Part shown: in pieces, positions 44,488 to 54,607 of the stretch
Layout: each line of letters begins with the position of its first letter
Position numbering within the stretch: position 1 is the stretch's first letter
DNA from: Branchipolynoe longqiensis
Taxonomy: Eukaryota; Annelida; Polychaeta; Phyllodocida; Polynoidae
Assembly: GCA_030323885.1 (NCBI GenBank)
Contig: CM059187.1
Location: 137,364,415 to 137,428,414 of the forward strand
DNA length: 64,000 nucleotides
Reading direction: 5' to 3'
The notes under the pieces: generated by a model
Told to the model about the DNA's origin: nothing
The model's input: the letters and a program-made list of their open reading frames with translations, nothing else
Database searches by the model: none
Translations under genes and position numbers: made by a program

Positions 44488-44730
44488 GTAGTAGGGTGAG
44501 ATAGTATGCAGTAGGGTGGGGCAGTATGCAGTGAGGTGGGTCAGTATGCAGTAGGGTGGGGCAGTATGCAGTAGGTTGGGACAGTATGCAGTAGGGTGGG
44601 GCAGTTTGGTGTACAGTGGGGATGTATGCAGTGAGGTGGGGAAGAATGCAGTAGGGTGGGGCACTCTGCAGTAGTGTGGGGAAATATGCAGTAGGGTGGG
44701 GAAGTATGTAGTAAGGTGGGGCAGTAAGGG
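44488..44730 (+). repeat. 20-bp minisatellite, about 12 units
   Basis: GTAGGGTGGGGCAGTATGCA and variants. Confidence 0.93.
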
Positions 44731-44999
44731 TTGTTGTTGTTGGTTTCTGTTTTACGTCCTAGAAACAACTAAGGTCATATCAGGATGGGTACCGACTTGT
44801 GACTGCACACCCATCGTGACTTTATAGTCCTGTGCCACTGGGAAACCAGGCCACCAGCACAATATCCCACTCAGTCACATTATCCTGACAGTGAGCCAAC
44901 CAATTCTTGCCCTATCCTATTAATGGCGAGTACCAGGCTAGGAACTGATAAGTATACATCATTGGCTTGACTCGACCGAGAACCGAACTCCCGACACGC
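44729..44999 (-). mobile_element. SINE-A
   Basis: GTTGTTGTTGGTTTCTGTTT to GAGAACCGAACTCCCGAC; its head end is cut by the start of the 84-bp minisatellite. Confidence 0.85.
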
Positions 45000-45888
45000 C
45001 GCAGCACTGTCAGCATATACTACCAATACGTGGTTCAAACGTCGTAGCACCCTCAGCCTATACTAATACGTGGTGCAGACGCCGCAGTGCTATCAGGGTA
45101 TACTACTAATACGTGCTTCAAATGCCGCAGCACCCTCAGCCTGTACTAAAACATGGTGCACATGCCACAGCACTATCAGGGTATACATGCTTCAAACGCA
45201 GTAGCACCCTCAGCCTGTACTAATACGTGGTGCACACACCACAGTGCTATCAGGGTATACTACTAATACATGCTTCAAACATTGTAGCACCCTCAGCCTA
45301 TACTAATCTGTGGTGCACACACCACAGCGCTATCAGGGTGTATGACTAATACACGCTTCAAATGCTGCAGCACCCTCAGCCTAGCCTAATATGTGGTGCA
45401 CACGCCACAGTGCTATCAGGGTATGCTACTAATATGTGCTTCAAACGCAGCAGTACCCTCAGCCTGTACTAATACATGGTGCACAGACCACAATGCTATC
45501 AGGGTATACTACTAATAATGTGCTTCAAACGCAGCAGCACCCTCAGCCTATACTAAAACGTGGTGCACACGCCGCATCAAAAGTCAGGGTATACTACTAA
45601 TACGTGCTTCAAATGCAGCAGTACCCTCAGCCTGTACTAATACATGGTGCACACACCGCAGTGCTCTCAGGGTATACTACTAATATGTGCTTCAAATGCA
45701 GCAGCACCCTCAGCCTATAATATAATGTGGTGCACACACGCCGCAGCACTATCAGGGTATACTACTACTAATACATGCTTCAAAGGCAGCAGCACCCTCA
45801 GCCTGTATTATACGTGGTGCACACACCGCAGTGCTATCAGGGTATACTACTAATACATGCTTCAAATGCCGCAGCAGGGTCAGCTTGT
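45000..45888 (+). repeat. 84-bp minisatellite, about 10.5 units
   Basis: CACCCTCAGCCTGTACTAAT, TGGTGCACACACCGCAGTGC and TATCAGGGTATACTACTAAT recur every 81-86 bp. Not CRISPR: units are contiguous without spacers. Confidence 0.93.
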
Positions 45889-46018
45889 CATGATAGTGTT
45901 TTGAACTTGGGTAGTGTTTTGAACGTACATAGCGGTAGTGTTTTGAAATTAACTGTAGTGTTTTGAACCTAAGTTCAAAACACTACTGTAGTGTTTTGAA
46001 CGGGGTAGTGTTTTGAAC

Positions 46019-46520
46019 GTCCGATAGCGGCACACCTCCTAGAGTGCCACCCGGCTGCCTGAGCCGCTCTCCCGGCAGGCACGGAGACGTCCCCTGTAAT
46101 CTGCGCCTGTCTTGGATTACTCGATGACTGGGGTCTCATCCTTGGAGGTAGTGCTTGGGGGAACAGCGGATTTGGGGGACAATGTGGGAAGATAATCCTT
46201 TCTGAGCTGTTTCATCAAGAAAACACCGCAATTCCATTCGTAAAGATCATCGATTGATTTTTTTATTTTAATTAAAAAAAGCATCAAATTGGTTTTCTAG
46301 TTGATTGTAATTCCCATCTTGATTATTATTAGATGAATGGATGTGGTTATTGGCTGCGGTTTGCTGGGCATGGATTGTTAATCAAGTGTGTTCTTATTGC
46401 TTTGCGTGTGGATTTTAAATCGTTGAATCTGGGGACACTGTGGTGACTTTAAAAATGAGAGATAATCTCTAATACGAACCAGTCGAAGGGCGGATGAAAG
46501 ACGGGGCATTGCGCTTAGAG
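46019..46520. other. no gene recognised
   Basis: Unique-looking. A short GC-rich block at 46020-46160 gives way to AT-rich sequence. Confidence 0.35.
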
Positions 46521-47100
46521 ATTGGTTGTTGGAGTTTTATGTCCTGGCAACATCTATCGTCATATCAGGATGGGTACCGACTTGTGACAGTACACACTCA
46601 TGGTGACTTATCTAGTGCTGCCCCACTGGGAAATCAGGATGTCCGCACCACAGCCCAATGTCCCACTCAATCACATTGTCCTGACACTGAGCTTTCGGTT
46701 CCCGGTCAAGTCAAACCAATGACTTTACAATTGGTACTTGTCGCTTCCTAGCCTGGTGCTCGGCATTAATAGGATAGGGCAAGGACTGGTTAGCTCAGTG
46801 TCAGGATAATGTGACTGAGTGGGACATCAGGTCATGGTGCCAGCGGCCTGATTTCCCAGTGGGGCAGCACTATAAAGTCGCCATGAGTGCGCACGGTCAC
46901 AAGTCGGTAACCATCCTGATATGACCTTAGATGTTGCTAGGACGTAAAACAACAACAAACAAACAAACTGAGCTAACTAGTCCTTGTCATATCCTTTTAA
47001 TGCCGAGTGCCAGGCTAGGAAGCGATCAGTATCAATTTTATAAGTCATTGGTTTGACTCGACCAAGAACCGAACTGCCGATCTCCCGCACGCGAGGCCAT
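46521..47100 (-). mobile_element. SINE-A split by another SINE-A
   Basis: Outer copy 46521-46692 (GGTTGTTGGAGTTTTATGTC to GACACTGAGCT) resumes at 46967 (ACTGAGCTAACTAGTCC) and runs to the worn head near 47100. ACTGAGCT is present on both sides of the inner copy. Confidence 0.9.
46693..46966 (+). mobile_element. SINE-A nested in a SINE-A
   Basis: TTCCCGGTCAAGTCAAACC to AACAACAACAAACAAACAAA; head truncated at insertion. Confidence 0.92.
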
Positions 47101-47116
47101 ATCCGGTCGAATGGTA

Positions 47117-47166
47117 ATTCTGATATGCCCGTGGATGTTGCAAGACGCAAAACTCCAACAAACAAA
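47117..47166 (+). mobile_element. SINE-A tail, worn
   Basis: CTGATATGCCCGTGGATGTT to CTCCAACAAACAAA. Confidence 0.65.
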
Positions 47167-47378
47167 TGGTAACTCTAAATCCGCCCCTTTAGCCATAAAT
47201 ACTTCGCCTATTAAGAATCGATATTTTAAAACCACATTGAATAAATATGGATAAATATCGGTTGCACATATAAGAAACAACCATAGATTTATGCCTAAGA
47301 TGTAAAATTAAGTAATTCTTTTGTTGGTATTTTATGTAGTAAAATAATGAGAAAAAACCCATCAAACTGTCATTATAG
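47167..47378. other. no gene recognised
   Basis: AT-rich unique sequence; the - strand frame MFLICATDIY... has no domain I recognise. Confidence 0.35.
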
Positions 47379-47680
47379 ATATATTCAGGGTCTCTGATTG
47401 CATTCAGAGACCATGCACATATCTATCTACATTGTCTGCTATTTCCCGAACTCGTGCATAGTCCCATTTCAATATAGTGCCGCCATCTAGTGGAATTCAT
47501 CGGTTCCAAATTATGCTGTAACCATATTGGTAAAAAAAACTTCAAAATTAAGATGGAATACATGGTGAAGCAGCAGTGGAGTACAATGATGCACGTTGGC
47601 AGCGTCGATTAACAGAGGAGTAGTGATGAGAACGACCCTAAAACTTACCCACCATTTAGTATTATATATAGACCACTGAC
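47379..47680 (+). repeat. repeat F, copy 1 (shorter)
   Basis: Shares TTTCAATATAGTGCCGCCAT, TTGGCAGCGTCGATTAACAG and AGTAGTGATGAGAACGACCC with 48776-49190. About 120-150 bp of the middle of the longer copy are missing. Confidence 0.8.
47479..47493 (-). promoter_or_regulatory. candidate CTCF site in repeat F
   Basis: The reverse strand reads CCACTAGATGGCGGC, 15 of 15 to CCASYAGRKGGCRSY. Confidence 0.45.
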
Positions 47681-47715
47681 CAGCGCCACCTCCCGTTATC
47701 TCGTCTGGCCTGTAA

Positions 47716-48110
47716 AGCCCCTGTCACACCTCGCCGGATTGAGGAAACGGAAAGAAACCGAACAAAGTCTGTTGATATCCGGCAAAGTCTGGTTTGTGTC
47801 TGTTGCATATCCATTGCATATCCGTTGATATCCAGCCTGATCCATTAAAAGTTTTGAACATGCACAAAACTTGGAATGGATGCGGCCGGATTGATGTCTA
47901 CGGTTCTTGTCCGGTTTGAGTTTGTTTCTTCCATTGGCTATCCATTCATGTTCATTTCATGTCCCTTTCATGTCTGTTCGTCTGGCTGCCTTTGACTCGA
48001 TATCGCAACATTTTGACACACTTTAATACATTTTGATACTTACACGTCCGAACACCACCAGACTAGACAATTCTGTCCATTGCTCAATCCGGCGAGGTGT
48101 GACAGGGGCT
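47716..48110. mobile_element. Harbinger-like MITE, 395 bp, TAA target duplication
   Basis: AGCCCCTGTCACACCTCGCC to GGCGAGGTGTGACAGGGGCT, TAA at 47713-47715 and 48111-48113. It is the inverse orientation of the 37302 copy and similar throughout. Confidence 0.93.
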
Positions 48111-48345
48111 TAAGCCCTATTCTTGATACCGTAAACTAACATCTACACATAGCTTAGTTCCATAATATAAAATTATGAAGTAGACCTGTATACACGGTCC
48201 ATAAAACCAAGGGAAAATAGTCAATATTTCAAGAAAAGCAAATATCTTTTCAAAGTAAACTAAAAAAAGAAAATAATAGAAAGAGCTAAAATTTTGCAGT
48301 ATCAATAGAAACACCACTTCTGTAGCCGTTATTCATAATGGTGGT
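48111..48345. other. no gene recognised
   Basis: AT-rich; may be the 3' flank of the candidate exon at 48346-48528. Confidence 0.3.
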
Positions 48346-48528
48346 TTATAATGCGCTGCGTGTGAGACTTGTACTGGAAGCGTGTGTCCTGGTGACACGT
48401 CTGAACATTGATCGCTGTAACAGCGGCAGATCTGTCCAGTTCTGGTGTCCCTCATGCACATTTCCGCATTCTAGAGTGCTCCCGTTGCCAGCAGCCGCAC
48501 GTTGGAGCTGCTCGAGAAATTCTGTAAA
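48346..48528 (-). CDS. candidate terminal coding exon, unknown product
   Basis: On the - strand a good acceptor (CACCTGTTTCTTTACAG, with a branch-like TGCTTAAC upstream) is followed by an open frame of about 60 codons: FLEQLQRAAAGNGSTLECGN, then WTDLPLLQRSMFRRV, ending STSLTRSAL and TAA. The other two frames stop early. It lies in non-repetitive sequence between two repeat F copies and has balanced base composition. I do not recognise the family. No partner exon was identified upstream on the - strand, so it could be chance. Confidence 0.25.
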   Translation of the reverse strand, partial: FTEFLEQLQRAAAGNGSTLECGNVHEGHQNWTDLPLLQRSMFRRVTRTHASSTSLTRSAL

Positions 48529-48775
48529 GAAACAGGTGTTAAGCACTACTCCAGGGTATACTTAGCTGTACTCGGCTTTCCAAAGTGAGTCTCATAAACT
48601 AGATGGGAAGTTGGGGTTGTAGCCTACGTTGTTCAAGACACCTCCATTAGGCCCTGCCCGTGGCAGGTTGCCATGTTTTTTTTTGTGTTGTATATTTTTA
48701 ATATTATTATTTGTATTATTATTTAACCAATGCACAGCTATAATCCGCATCAATCCCTGGACCAGTATTGTGTTT
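48529..48775. other. no gene recognised
   Basis: Unique-looking, T-rich near 48675-48720. Confidence 0.3.
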
Positions 48776-49190
48776 TATTGATATATTCACAGTATCTGAC
48801 TATATTTAAAGACCCTGAATATATCTACATTCTCTGCCATATTCCAGACTCGTGCACGGTCCCGTTTCAATATAGTGCTGCCATCTGGTGGAATCCATCT
48901 GTACCATTATGCAGTAAATCGTATCGGTGGCGCTATCTAATGGTGGAGTTAACAACACTAATGCTTACGTGACTCAAAATGGATGCCACTGTAGTCGAAG
49001 TGACCAAATTAGTAAAAAACCATCAAAATTAATATGAAATGTGTATGATAGGCCCAAAAAAACATGCTATTAACAACCCATACATGGCGAATCCACAGTG
49101 GATTACGATGATGTCCATTGGCAGCACTGATTAACAGACGAGTAGTGATCAGGACGACCCTAAGACTTAACCACCGTTCGGTATAATATA
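48776..49190 (+). repeat. repeat F, copy 2 (longer)
   Basis: 415 bp ending GGTATAATATATA; see copy 1 for the shared blocks. Confidence 0.8.
48877..48891 (-). promoter_or_regulatory. candidate CTCF site in repeat F
   Basis: The reverse strand reads CCACCAGATGGCAGC, identical to the site at 14101. Confidence 0.5.
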
Positions 49191-49554
49191 TATATATATA
49201 TATAATTAGCAGAAATTGGCGAGTTGTAGTTAGTGGCGGGGGCTCCTCACCACATGTAATCTGTTGGGAGTGGGAGCTTTCAAGCCATGCGCCAATGCGC
49301 ACTGGGATGAATCCATAATGATCAAATTAGACGCTGTCACTATGGAGGATCCCCTCACGTGTTGTCTCCTGCCTCGACGCACCAACAATTCACCGAGCAA
49401 CTACACCAAAATACACCAACCACATGTTACCTACTTAGGCCAAACAAAAATAAATTGGTGATCGTCCCCGCCCGTGCCTGAAAAATCACCCGCCCCTTAT
49501 TTTATATATTTTGTAAACTGTTAGAAATGCGCCGGGCTAGCAGCAATTCAACTT
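49191..49554. other. no gene recognised
   Basis: TA microsatellite at 49190-49205, then unique sequence. Confidence 0.35.
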
Positions 49555-49674
49555 CTGTATCAATTTTTAAGTCATTGGTTTGACTCGGCTAGGGTTCGAA
49601 CCCAGGGGTTTGAATCCCACGACTTACCAGAACGGGAGGCGGACGATCAACGCATTCGGCCATCGCGTCTGGTT
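49555..49674 (-). mobile_element. SINE-A head fragment, type 1
   Basis: TTTAAGTCATTGGTTTGACT to CATTCGGCCATCGCGTCTGG; only the tRNA part is present. Confidence 0.85.
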
Positions 49675-49812
49675 ACGTATTACATCTATATAAACAATAA
49701 AATATAAAAATAAAAACCGCCCGTCCGACCCTGATTTCTATTTCAAAAGGACTACCACCAATCTTTTTTTATTTGGCCTTAATGCTCCGTCTCGACAAAC
49801 CTGCAATATTAT

Positions 49813-50169
49813 TTAAAAGTTGTATAGTCCGATCGTTTGTGTGTTGCTGTCATTTTCTGAGATAAATAGATCAGGTGGATCGTTATAATCAACCTTACTT
49901 TAATTTGAAGTAACTTTTATTTTAGATGGCTAACGTTTTGGATATTTAAAGCGCACACATGCAAAATTAATTTTGGCAAGCACGCCAAAACGCTGACACC
50001 ATAGGCTTCTGCAGTCACACGTTCTATTAAATCTCCTCAGCATTCTCTTCTGTGTGGCGACAAATGTTTAATAAGTGCACTAGTATCTAAGTTTGATACG
50101 TAGAATCAAATCTAGATAATTGTTTTGGTTTTGAAAATATGATATTTTCATCAGACTATGCAGCTTTAA
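49813..50169 (-). mobile_element. TTAA-type MITE
   Basis: TTAAAAGTTGTATAGTCCGA to TCAGACTATGCAGCTTTAA. Confidence 0.9.
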
Positions 50170-50254
50170 CACTCACAGACATCAACATCCTCCAAGACAC
50201 CACGCGGGTAGAATGAATGACAGCCCGTTGGTGAATATTGACTTTAAATGGCGC

Positions 50255-50335
50255 TTAAAGCTGCATAGTCCAATGAATGCATCAGGCTTTCTAAACCAAA
50301 CTACTTACGCCGCTATGATCCTACATATCGGACTT
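50255..50335 (+). mobile_element. TTAA-type MITE, 5' end only
   Basis: TTAAAGCTGCATAGTCCAAT followed by about 60 bp of worn interior. Confidence 0.7.
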
Positions 50336-50463
50336 GTTTATAATTGGAGTTAGCGAGTCTTTTGGCGGGAGAGACAGCTCCACCCAGCGGATTAAAGCAG
50401 ACCAACTACCCAAGCTGTATCTTCCAGCATTCACGATTGGAGCCCGTCATTTTTACCCACCGC

Positions 50464-50804
50464 TTAAAGCTGCATACTCCGATGTTTTCAACATCAAATT
50501 TTCAAAACCAAAACAGTGATCTAAATTTGATTCTACATATGTAATGTAAATACTGGTACACTTATCAAGCATTTGTCGCCACATATAATGGAGTCCGAGC
50601 CAATTTAATAGAACCTGTTACTTCAGAAGCCGATGGTGTCAGAGTTTCCGCATGCTTGTCAAGATTAATTTAGTAAGCTTTCACTTCAAATATCTCAAAT
50701 GTTAGCCATTTAAAACTAAAGTAAGGGAGATTATAATGATGAATCTAATATATTTATCTCAGAAAATGACATAAACTCAAAACAATCGGACAAGGCAACT
50801 TGAA
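50464..50804 (+). mobile_element. TTAA-type MITE
   Basis: TTAAAGCTGCATACTCCGAT to AATCGGACAAGGCAACTTGA; the right end has diverged. Confidence 0.88.
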
Positions 50805-50875
50805 CATTTTCTACCTCCCTTCCACCCCAGCTTCTGGGTCTTTCTCTCGTAAATGATGAACTAACACACTTGACT

Positions 50876-50905
50876 TGATGCTTGATGCTTGATGCTTGAT
50901 GCTTT
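50876..50905 (+). repeat. (CTTGATG)4 microsatellite
   Basis: TTGATGCTTGATGCTTGATG. Confidence 0.9.
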
Positions 50906-50962
50906 ATTGTCCTTTAATAATTAAGAGTCAGTAAACCTTCAGTGCTGACATCTGTATCTCCT

Positions 50963-51448
50963 GTCCGAAGCAGATACGACTGCACTTATTAAACATGTGT
51001 TGCTGCATTAAATGGATGGTTGTTGGAGTTTTATGTCTTGGCAACATCTAAGGTCATATCAGGATGGGTACCGACTTGTGACAGTGCACACTTATATACA
51101 ATTTATAGTGCTGCGCCTGTCTTGGATTATAGTTTATAGTGCTGTCACTCTAGGATACCAGGCCACCGGCACCATGCCCCGATTGTCCACTCAGTCAAAT
51201 TACCCTGACACTGAGCTAACCAGTCCTTGCCATATCCTAGTAATGCCAAGTGCCAGGCTAGTTAGCGGCAAGTATCAATTTAGTAAGTCATTGGTTTGAC
51301 TCGACCAGATTTCGAATTCCCAACCTTCCGCATGCGAAGCCTGCACTCTACCGATTCGGCCACCGCGTCTGGTATATCTACAAAGATATGTGGTAGAAAC
51401 TGTAATATTGAGAGAAAAAACAAACACCATTGGATTATGCGACTTTAA
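50963..51448 (+). mobile_element. TTAA-type MITE interrupted by a SINE-A
   Basis: Left interior CTGCACTTATTAAACATGTG and right end CATTGGATTATGCGACTTTA flank the SINE. Its closing TTAA is also the opening TTAA of the next MITE. Confidence 0.75.
51011..51372 (-). mobile_element. SINE-A with internal duplication
   Basis: GGTTGTTGGAGTTTTATGTC to CGATTCGGCCACCGCGTCTG; TTTATAGTGCTG is duplicated about 36 bp apart at 51101 and 51131. Confidence 0.9.
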
Positions 51449-51718
51449 AGCTGCAACGTTCGATGAAAACATCAACCTGTAAAAACCAAAATAATTATCT
51501 AGATTGATTCCACATATCTAAGAAGCCCATAGTGACAAAGTTTTGGTGTGCTTAACAAAAAATTAATTTTGCATGTTTGCACTTCAAATATCTCAAAAGT
51601 TAGACATTTAAAATTAGAGTTACTTCAAACTAAAGTAAGGTAGATTATAACGATCAACCTAATATTATTATCTCATAAAATGACAGCAACTCAAAACGAT
51701 CAGACTATGCAACTTTAA
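51445..51718 (+). mobile_element. TTAA-type MITE, internal deletion
   Basis: TTAAAGCTGCAACGTTCGAT to TCAGACTATGCAACTTTAA, lacking about 80 bp around the GGTGCACTTATTAAGC region. Confidence 0.85.
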
Positions 51719-51930
51719 TTATGCCCAGAGATTATTCGCGAAGTCGCGCCATTGATTTCTGCGCAGCCTAATAAACGAATCCTGGGATTTGGAGGAAGAA
51801 GCGCATCAAACGGCTGTCTGCGCATGCCTAATTGCGCTTAGATCCCCACCGCCTCCTGCTTGTACAGACAATTAAAGTCACCCAGCAAGGCGGCGTCCGC
51901 TACTAATTTCGGAATTTCATGGGAGGGTGG
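51719..51930. other. no gene recognised
   Basis: Unique-looking sequence. Confidence 0.35.
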
Positions 51931-52268
51931 GATTGGTTGGTTGGTTGTTGGAGTTTTACACCCTGGCAACATCTACAGTTATATCAGGATGGGTACGGAC
52001 TTGTGACAGTGCACACTCATGGTGACTTTATAATTATAGTGCTGCCCCACTGGGAAATCAGGCCATGACACAATATCCCACACTCCTCAGTCACATTATC
52101 CTGACACTGAGCTAACGAGTCCTTTCCCTATCCTATTAATGCCGAGCGCCAGGCTTGGAAGCGAAAAGTATAAATTTTATGCGTCATTAGTTTGACTCGA
52201 CCGGGAACCAAACTCCCGATCTCCCGGACACAAAGTCTGCGCTCGACCGATTCGGTCACCGCGCCTGG
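51931..52268 (-). mobile_element. SINE-A, type 2 head
   Basis: GATTGGTTGGTTGTTGGAGT to GATTCGGTCACCGCGCCTGG. Confidence 0.92.
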
Positions 52269-52640
52269 TCGGGGGAGGGTGGGATAATGAAGGGGGGTGG
52301 GGGGGGGGGGTGTTCAGTGGGAGGGGTGGGAGTGATTAATGGTGCCGCTATAACTAGGAACAAACGAAGCGAGGATAAATTGCACAATTAGGTTCTGGTG
52401 TGGTTGTGAGTTGTGCCTGTTTCCACTCCACGAGTGTTATTGGCTGTACACTCTACCCGTCATGGGATCGATTCCCGCCTGAGTTATGTTAAAGACTTAT
52501 AAAAATAGATACTGGTCACCCACTACCATTAATTTACAGATTAACTTACAGATAGATCCGCTTCTGGCTGATCTAGACCCTATTGGGCTTCTATAGCCAG
52601 GTCATTATGGCAAAACAACAAACTATTTTTTTGGCACATG
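52269..52640. other. no gene recognised; G run
   Basis: G-rich 52270-52330, then unique sequence. Confidence 0.35.
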
Positions 52641-53150
52641 TAGTAGTCTGCACTGACTTCTCAGGCAAGTAACCACATAGACAGGTAGGCGTGAGTAGTA
52701 TGCTGATATCAGGGAGCCTAGGTGGTGTAATGGTTAGCAGACTGGCCCGGAATGCAAAGAGATGTGGGTGTGAGTCCCGCTCTAGGCGCAATATTCCCTA
52801 TTTTCATCACCCCCACGACACTGGTTGCCATGACCATGTTCCTGTACAAGCTACATGCCGTATAGTTGTTGAACCTACCCTGTGTATGTATGTGTTACTG
52901 CATTGCCTGTATGTATGCAATTGTAAGCATTAAAAGACTTACAATTCCAGGGGGACGAGTGTAGTAGTCTGCACTCACCTCTCAGGCAAGTTACCACACA
53001 GACAGGTAGGCGTGGGTAGTATGGTGATATCAGGGAGCCTGGGTATTGTGGTGGTTAGCACACTGTCCCAGAATGCAAAGAGATGTGGGTTCACGTCCCA
53101 CTCTAGGCGCAATATTTCCCATTTTTATCACCCCCCCACGACACACACAT
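52641..53150 (+). repeat. tandem tRNA-like units (1.5 copies)
   Basis: The first unit runs TAGTAGTCTGCACTGACTTC to GGGGGACGAGTG (about 320 bp). The second restarts at about 52961 and ends in CACCCCCCCACGACA. Same family as 18657-19493, opposite orientation; the B box is mutated in both (GGTGTGAGTCC and GGTTCACGTCC). Confidence 0.85.
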
Positions 53151-53284
53151 GGAGGTGGATGGCGCCGTGAAGTCATATATTGCGGGTGTCCTCTCCAATG
53201 TCTATCCAGCCTTCTCTCAAATGCTTTTACCTTTGGCGCTTGAACCACGTGGTCTGAAGACTCTTCCATGGATGTGTCACAGGC

Positions 53285-53470
53285 GTTCAGAATTACTAGG
53301 TTTACTACAAGGACTCGTTAGCTACTCACTGGCGGCGATAGAGTGGTGGGATATTGGGGCATAGTGCCAATAGATGGGTACCCCAGTTGGGGCAGCACTA
53401 TAACACCACTAGGAGTGTTCACCCCCCCGTCCCCAAAGTCGGCGCCTATTATGATGTGACTTGAACATGT
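53285..53470 (+). mobile_element. SINE-A, very degenerate
   Basis: AAGGACTCGTTAGCTACTCA, GTTGGGGCAGCACTATAAC and TATGATGTGACTT keep family order. Confidence 0.6.
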
Positions 53471-53531
53471 TGTAAACTAACCATTTTGTCTTTAGTTTAA
53501 CCCAATTATTATTTTTACTGTAATGATAGGA

Positions 53532-53842
53532 GGATTGGTTGGTTGTTGGGAGTTTTACGTCCTGGCAACATCTAAGGTCATATCATGACGGGTACCGACT
53601 TGTGACAGTGCACACTCATGACGACTTTATAGTGCAGTCACCAGGACCATCACATGATATACCACTCAATCATAATATCCCAACACCAAGCCAATCAGTC
53701 CCTCCCATGTAATGCCATGCACCTGGCTAGGAAGCAACACGTATCAATTGTGTAAGTCATTGGCTTGACTCGACTTTGAATTGAACTCCCTACCTTCCGC
53801 ACGGAAGGCCTACGCTCTACCGAATTGGCCAACTCGTCTGGT
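53532..53842 (-). mobile_element. SINE-A, type 2 head
   Basis: GGTTGGTTGTTGGGAGTTTT to CGAATTGGCCAACTCGTCTG. Confidence 0.9.
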
Positions 53843-53985
53843 TGTTATTTTTAAAGGTGGGAAAGGAATAAAATGAAGCATATTTAGGCGCGACTTGTGT
53901 ACTACCCAAATTAGTTACTTTATCTAATCAAATTGGTCAATTGTCTTCAAAGGCAAATTGCTCTGTTCCAGCTTCATCAATTGAT

Positions 53986-54559
53986 TGATTCTTTTAGGTC
54001 CTAGCAACATATGAGGCCATCTGAGGATGGGTATGACACTGCTACTATGAGATGATATCACATTATCCTGAAACTGAGCCAACCAGTCCTTGCCCCCATC
54101 TTAGTAACACTGAGCACCAAAGAAGGTAGCGATACTCCCAATTTGGTAACTACTTGGATTGATTGGATGGAAGTATTAATTTTGTAAGTCATTGGTTTGA
54201 CTCGGCTGCGCGATTCGAACTTCCGACCTTCCGCACGGGAAGCCTGCACTCTTATAGCCGGTACACACCTACCGTTTACGATTCGTGCACTAAAACTTGC
54301 GACTCGACCCGACCCGCTTAAAACTGAAAACGGGCCGATTCGTTTTTCGAATCGCGAATCGCAATCGTAAACGGCCGCTTTTAGCACTAAAAACTTAGTT
54401 TTATGCGCGAATCGCAATCGCTAGGTGTGCGCGGGGGGCGCACACCTAGCGATTTTTGTGCGCGAAACGGGCAGTTTTCGATCGTAAACGGGAGGTGTGC
54501 GCGCACAAATGGTAGGTGTGTACCGGCCATTAGCGATTCGGTCACCGCATCCGAAGCAA
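53986..54559 (-). mobile_element. SINE-A split by a Harbinger-like MITE
   Basis: 53986-54254 (TTTTAGGTCCTAGCAACATA to GCCTGCACTCTTA) continues at 54533 (GCGATTCGGTCACCGCATCC). TTA is duplicated around the insert. Confidence 0.85.
54255..54529. mobile_element. Harbinger-like MITE, 275 bp, TTA target duplication
   Basis: TAGCCGGTACACACCTACCG and its inverse GGTAGGTGTGTACCGGCCA; TTA at 54252-54254 and 54530-54532. Internal GATTCG/CGAATC and CACACCTAGCGATT motifs are also inverted, so much of it can fold. Confidence 0.93.
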
Positions 54560-54607
54560 TCAATTTGAGGATAGGTAAGAGAACATGTGTAATTGATTAC
54601 TAATGGT

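Larger units (their letters stand above)
43948..46018. mobile_element. foldback-like element with arrayed inverted ends
   Basis: The outermost GTTCAAAACACTACCCC (43948-43964) is the exact inverse of 46002-46018. The left arm (43948-44030 plus 44364-44450) carries about five more GTTCAAAACACTAC-type motifs, two of them inverted. The right arm (45888-46018) carries about five GTAGTGTTTTGAAC motifs and one inverted. Between the arms are a MITE, a 20-bp minisatellite, a SINE-A and an 84-bp minisatellite. No open frame of transposase type. No target duplication is obvious. Confidence 0.72.

Noticed and set aside
45000..45888. CRISPR array
   Set aside because: Contiguous 84-bp units without spacers, in an animal-type genome.
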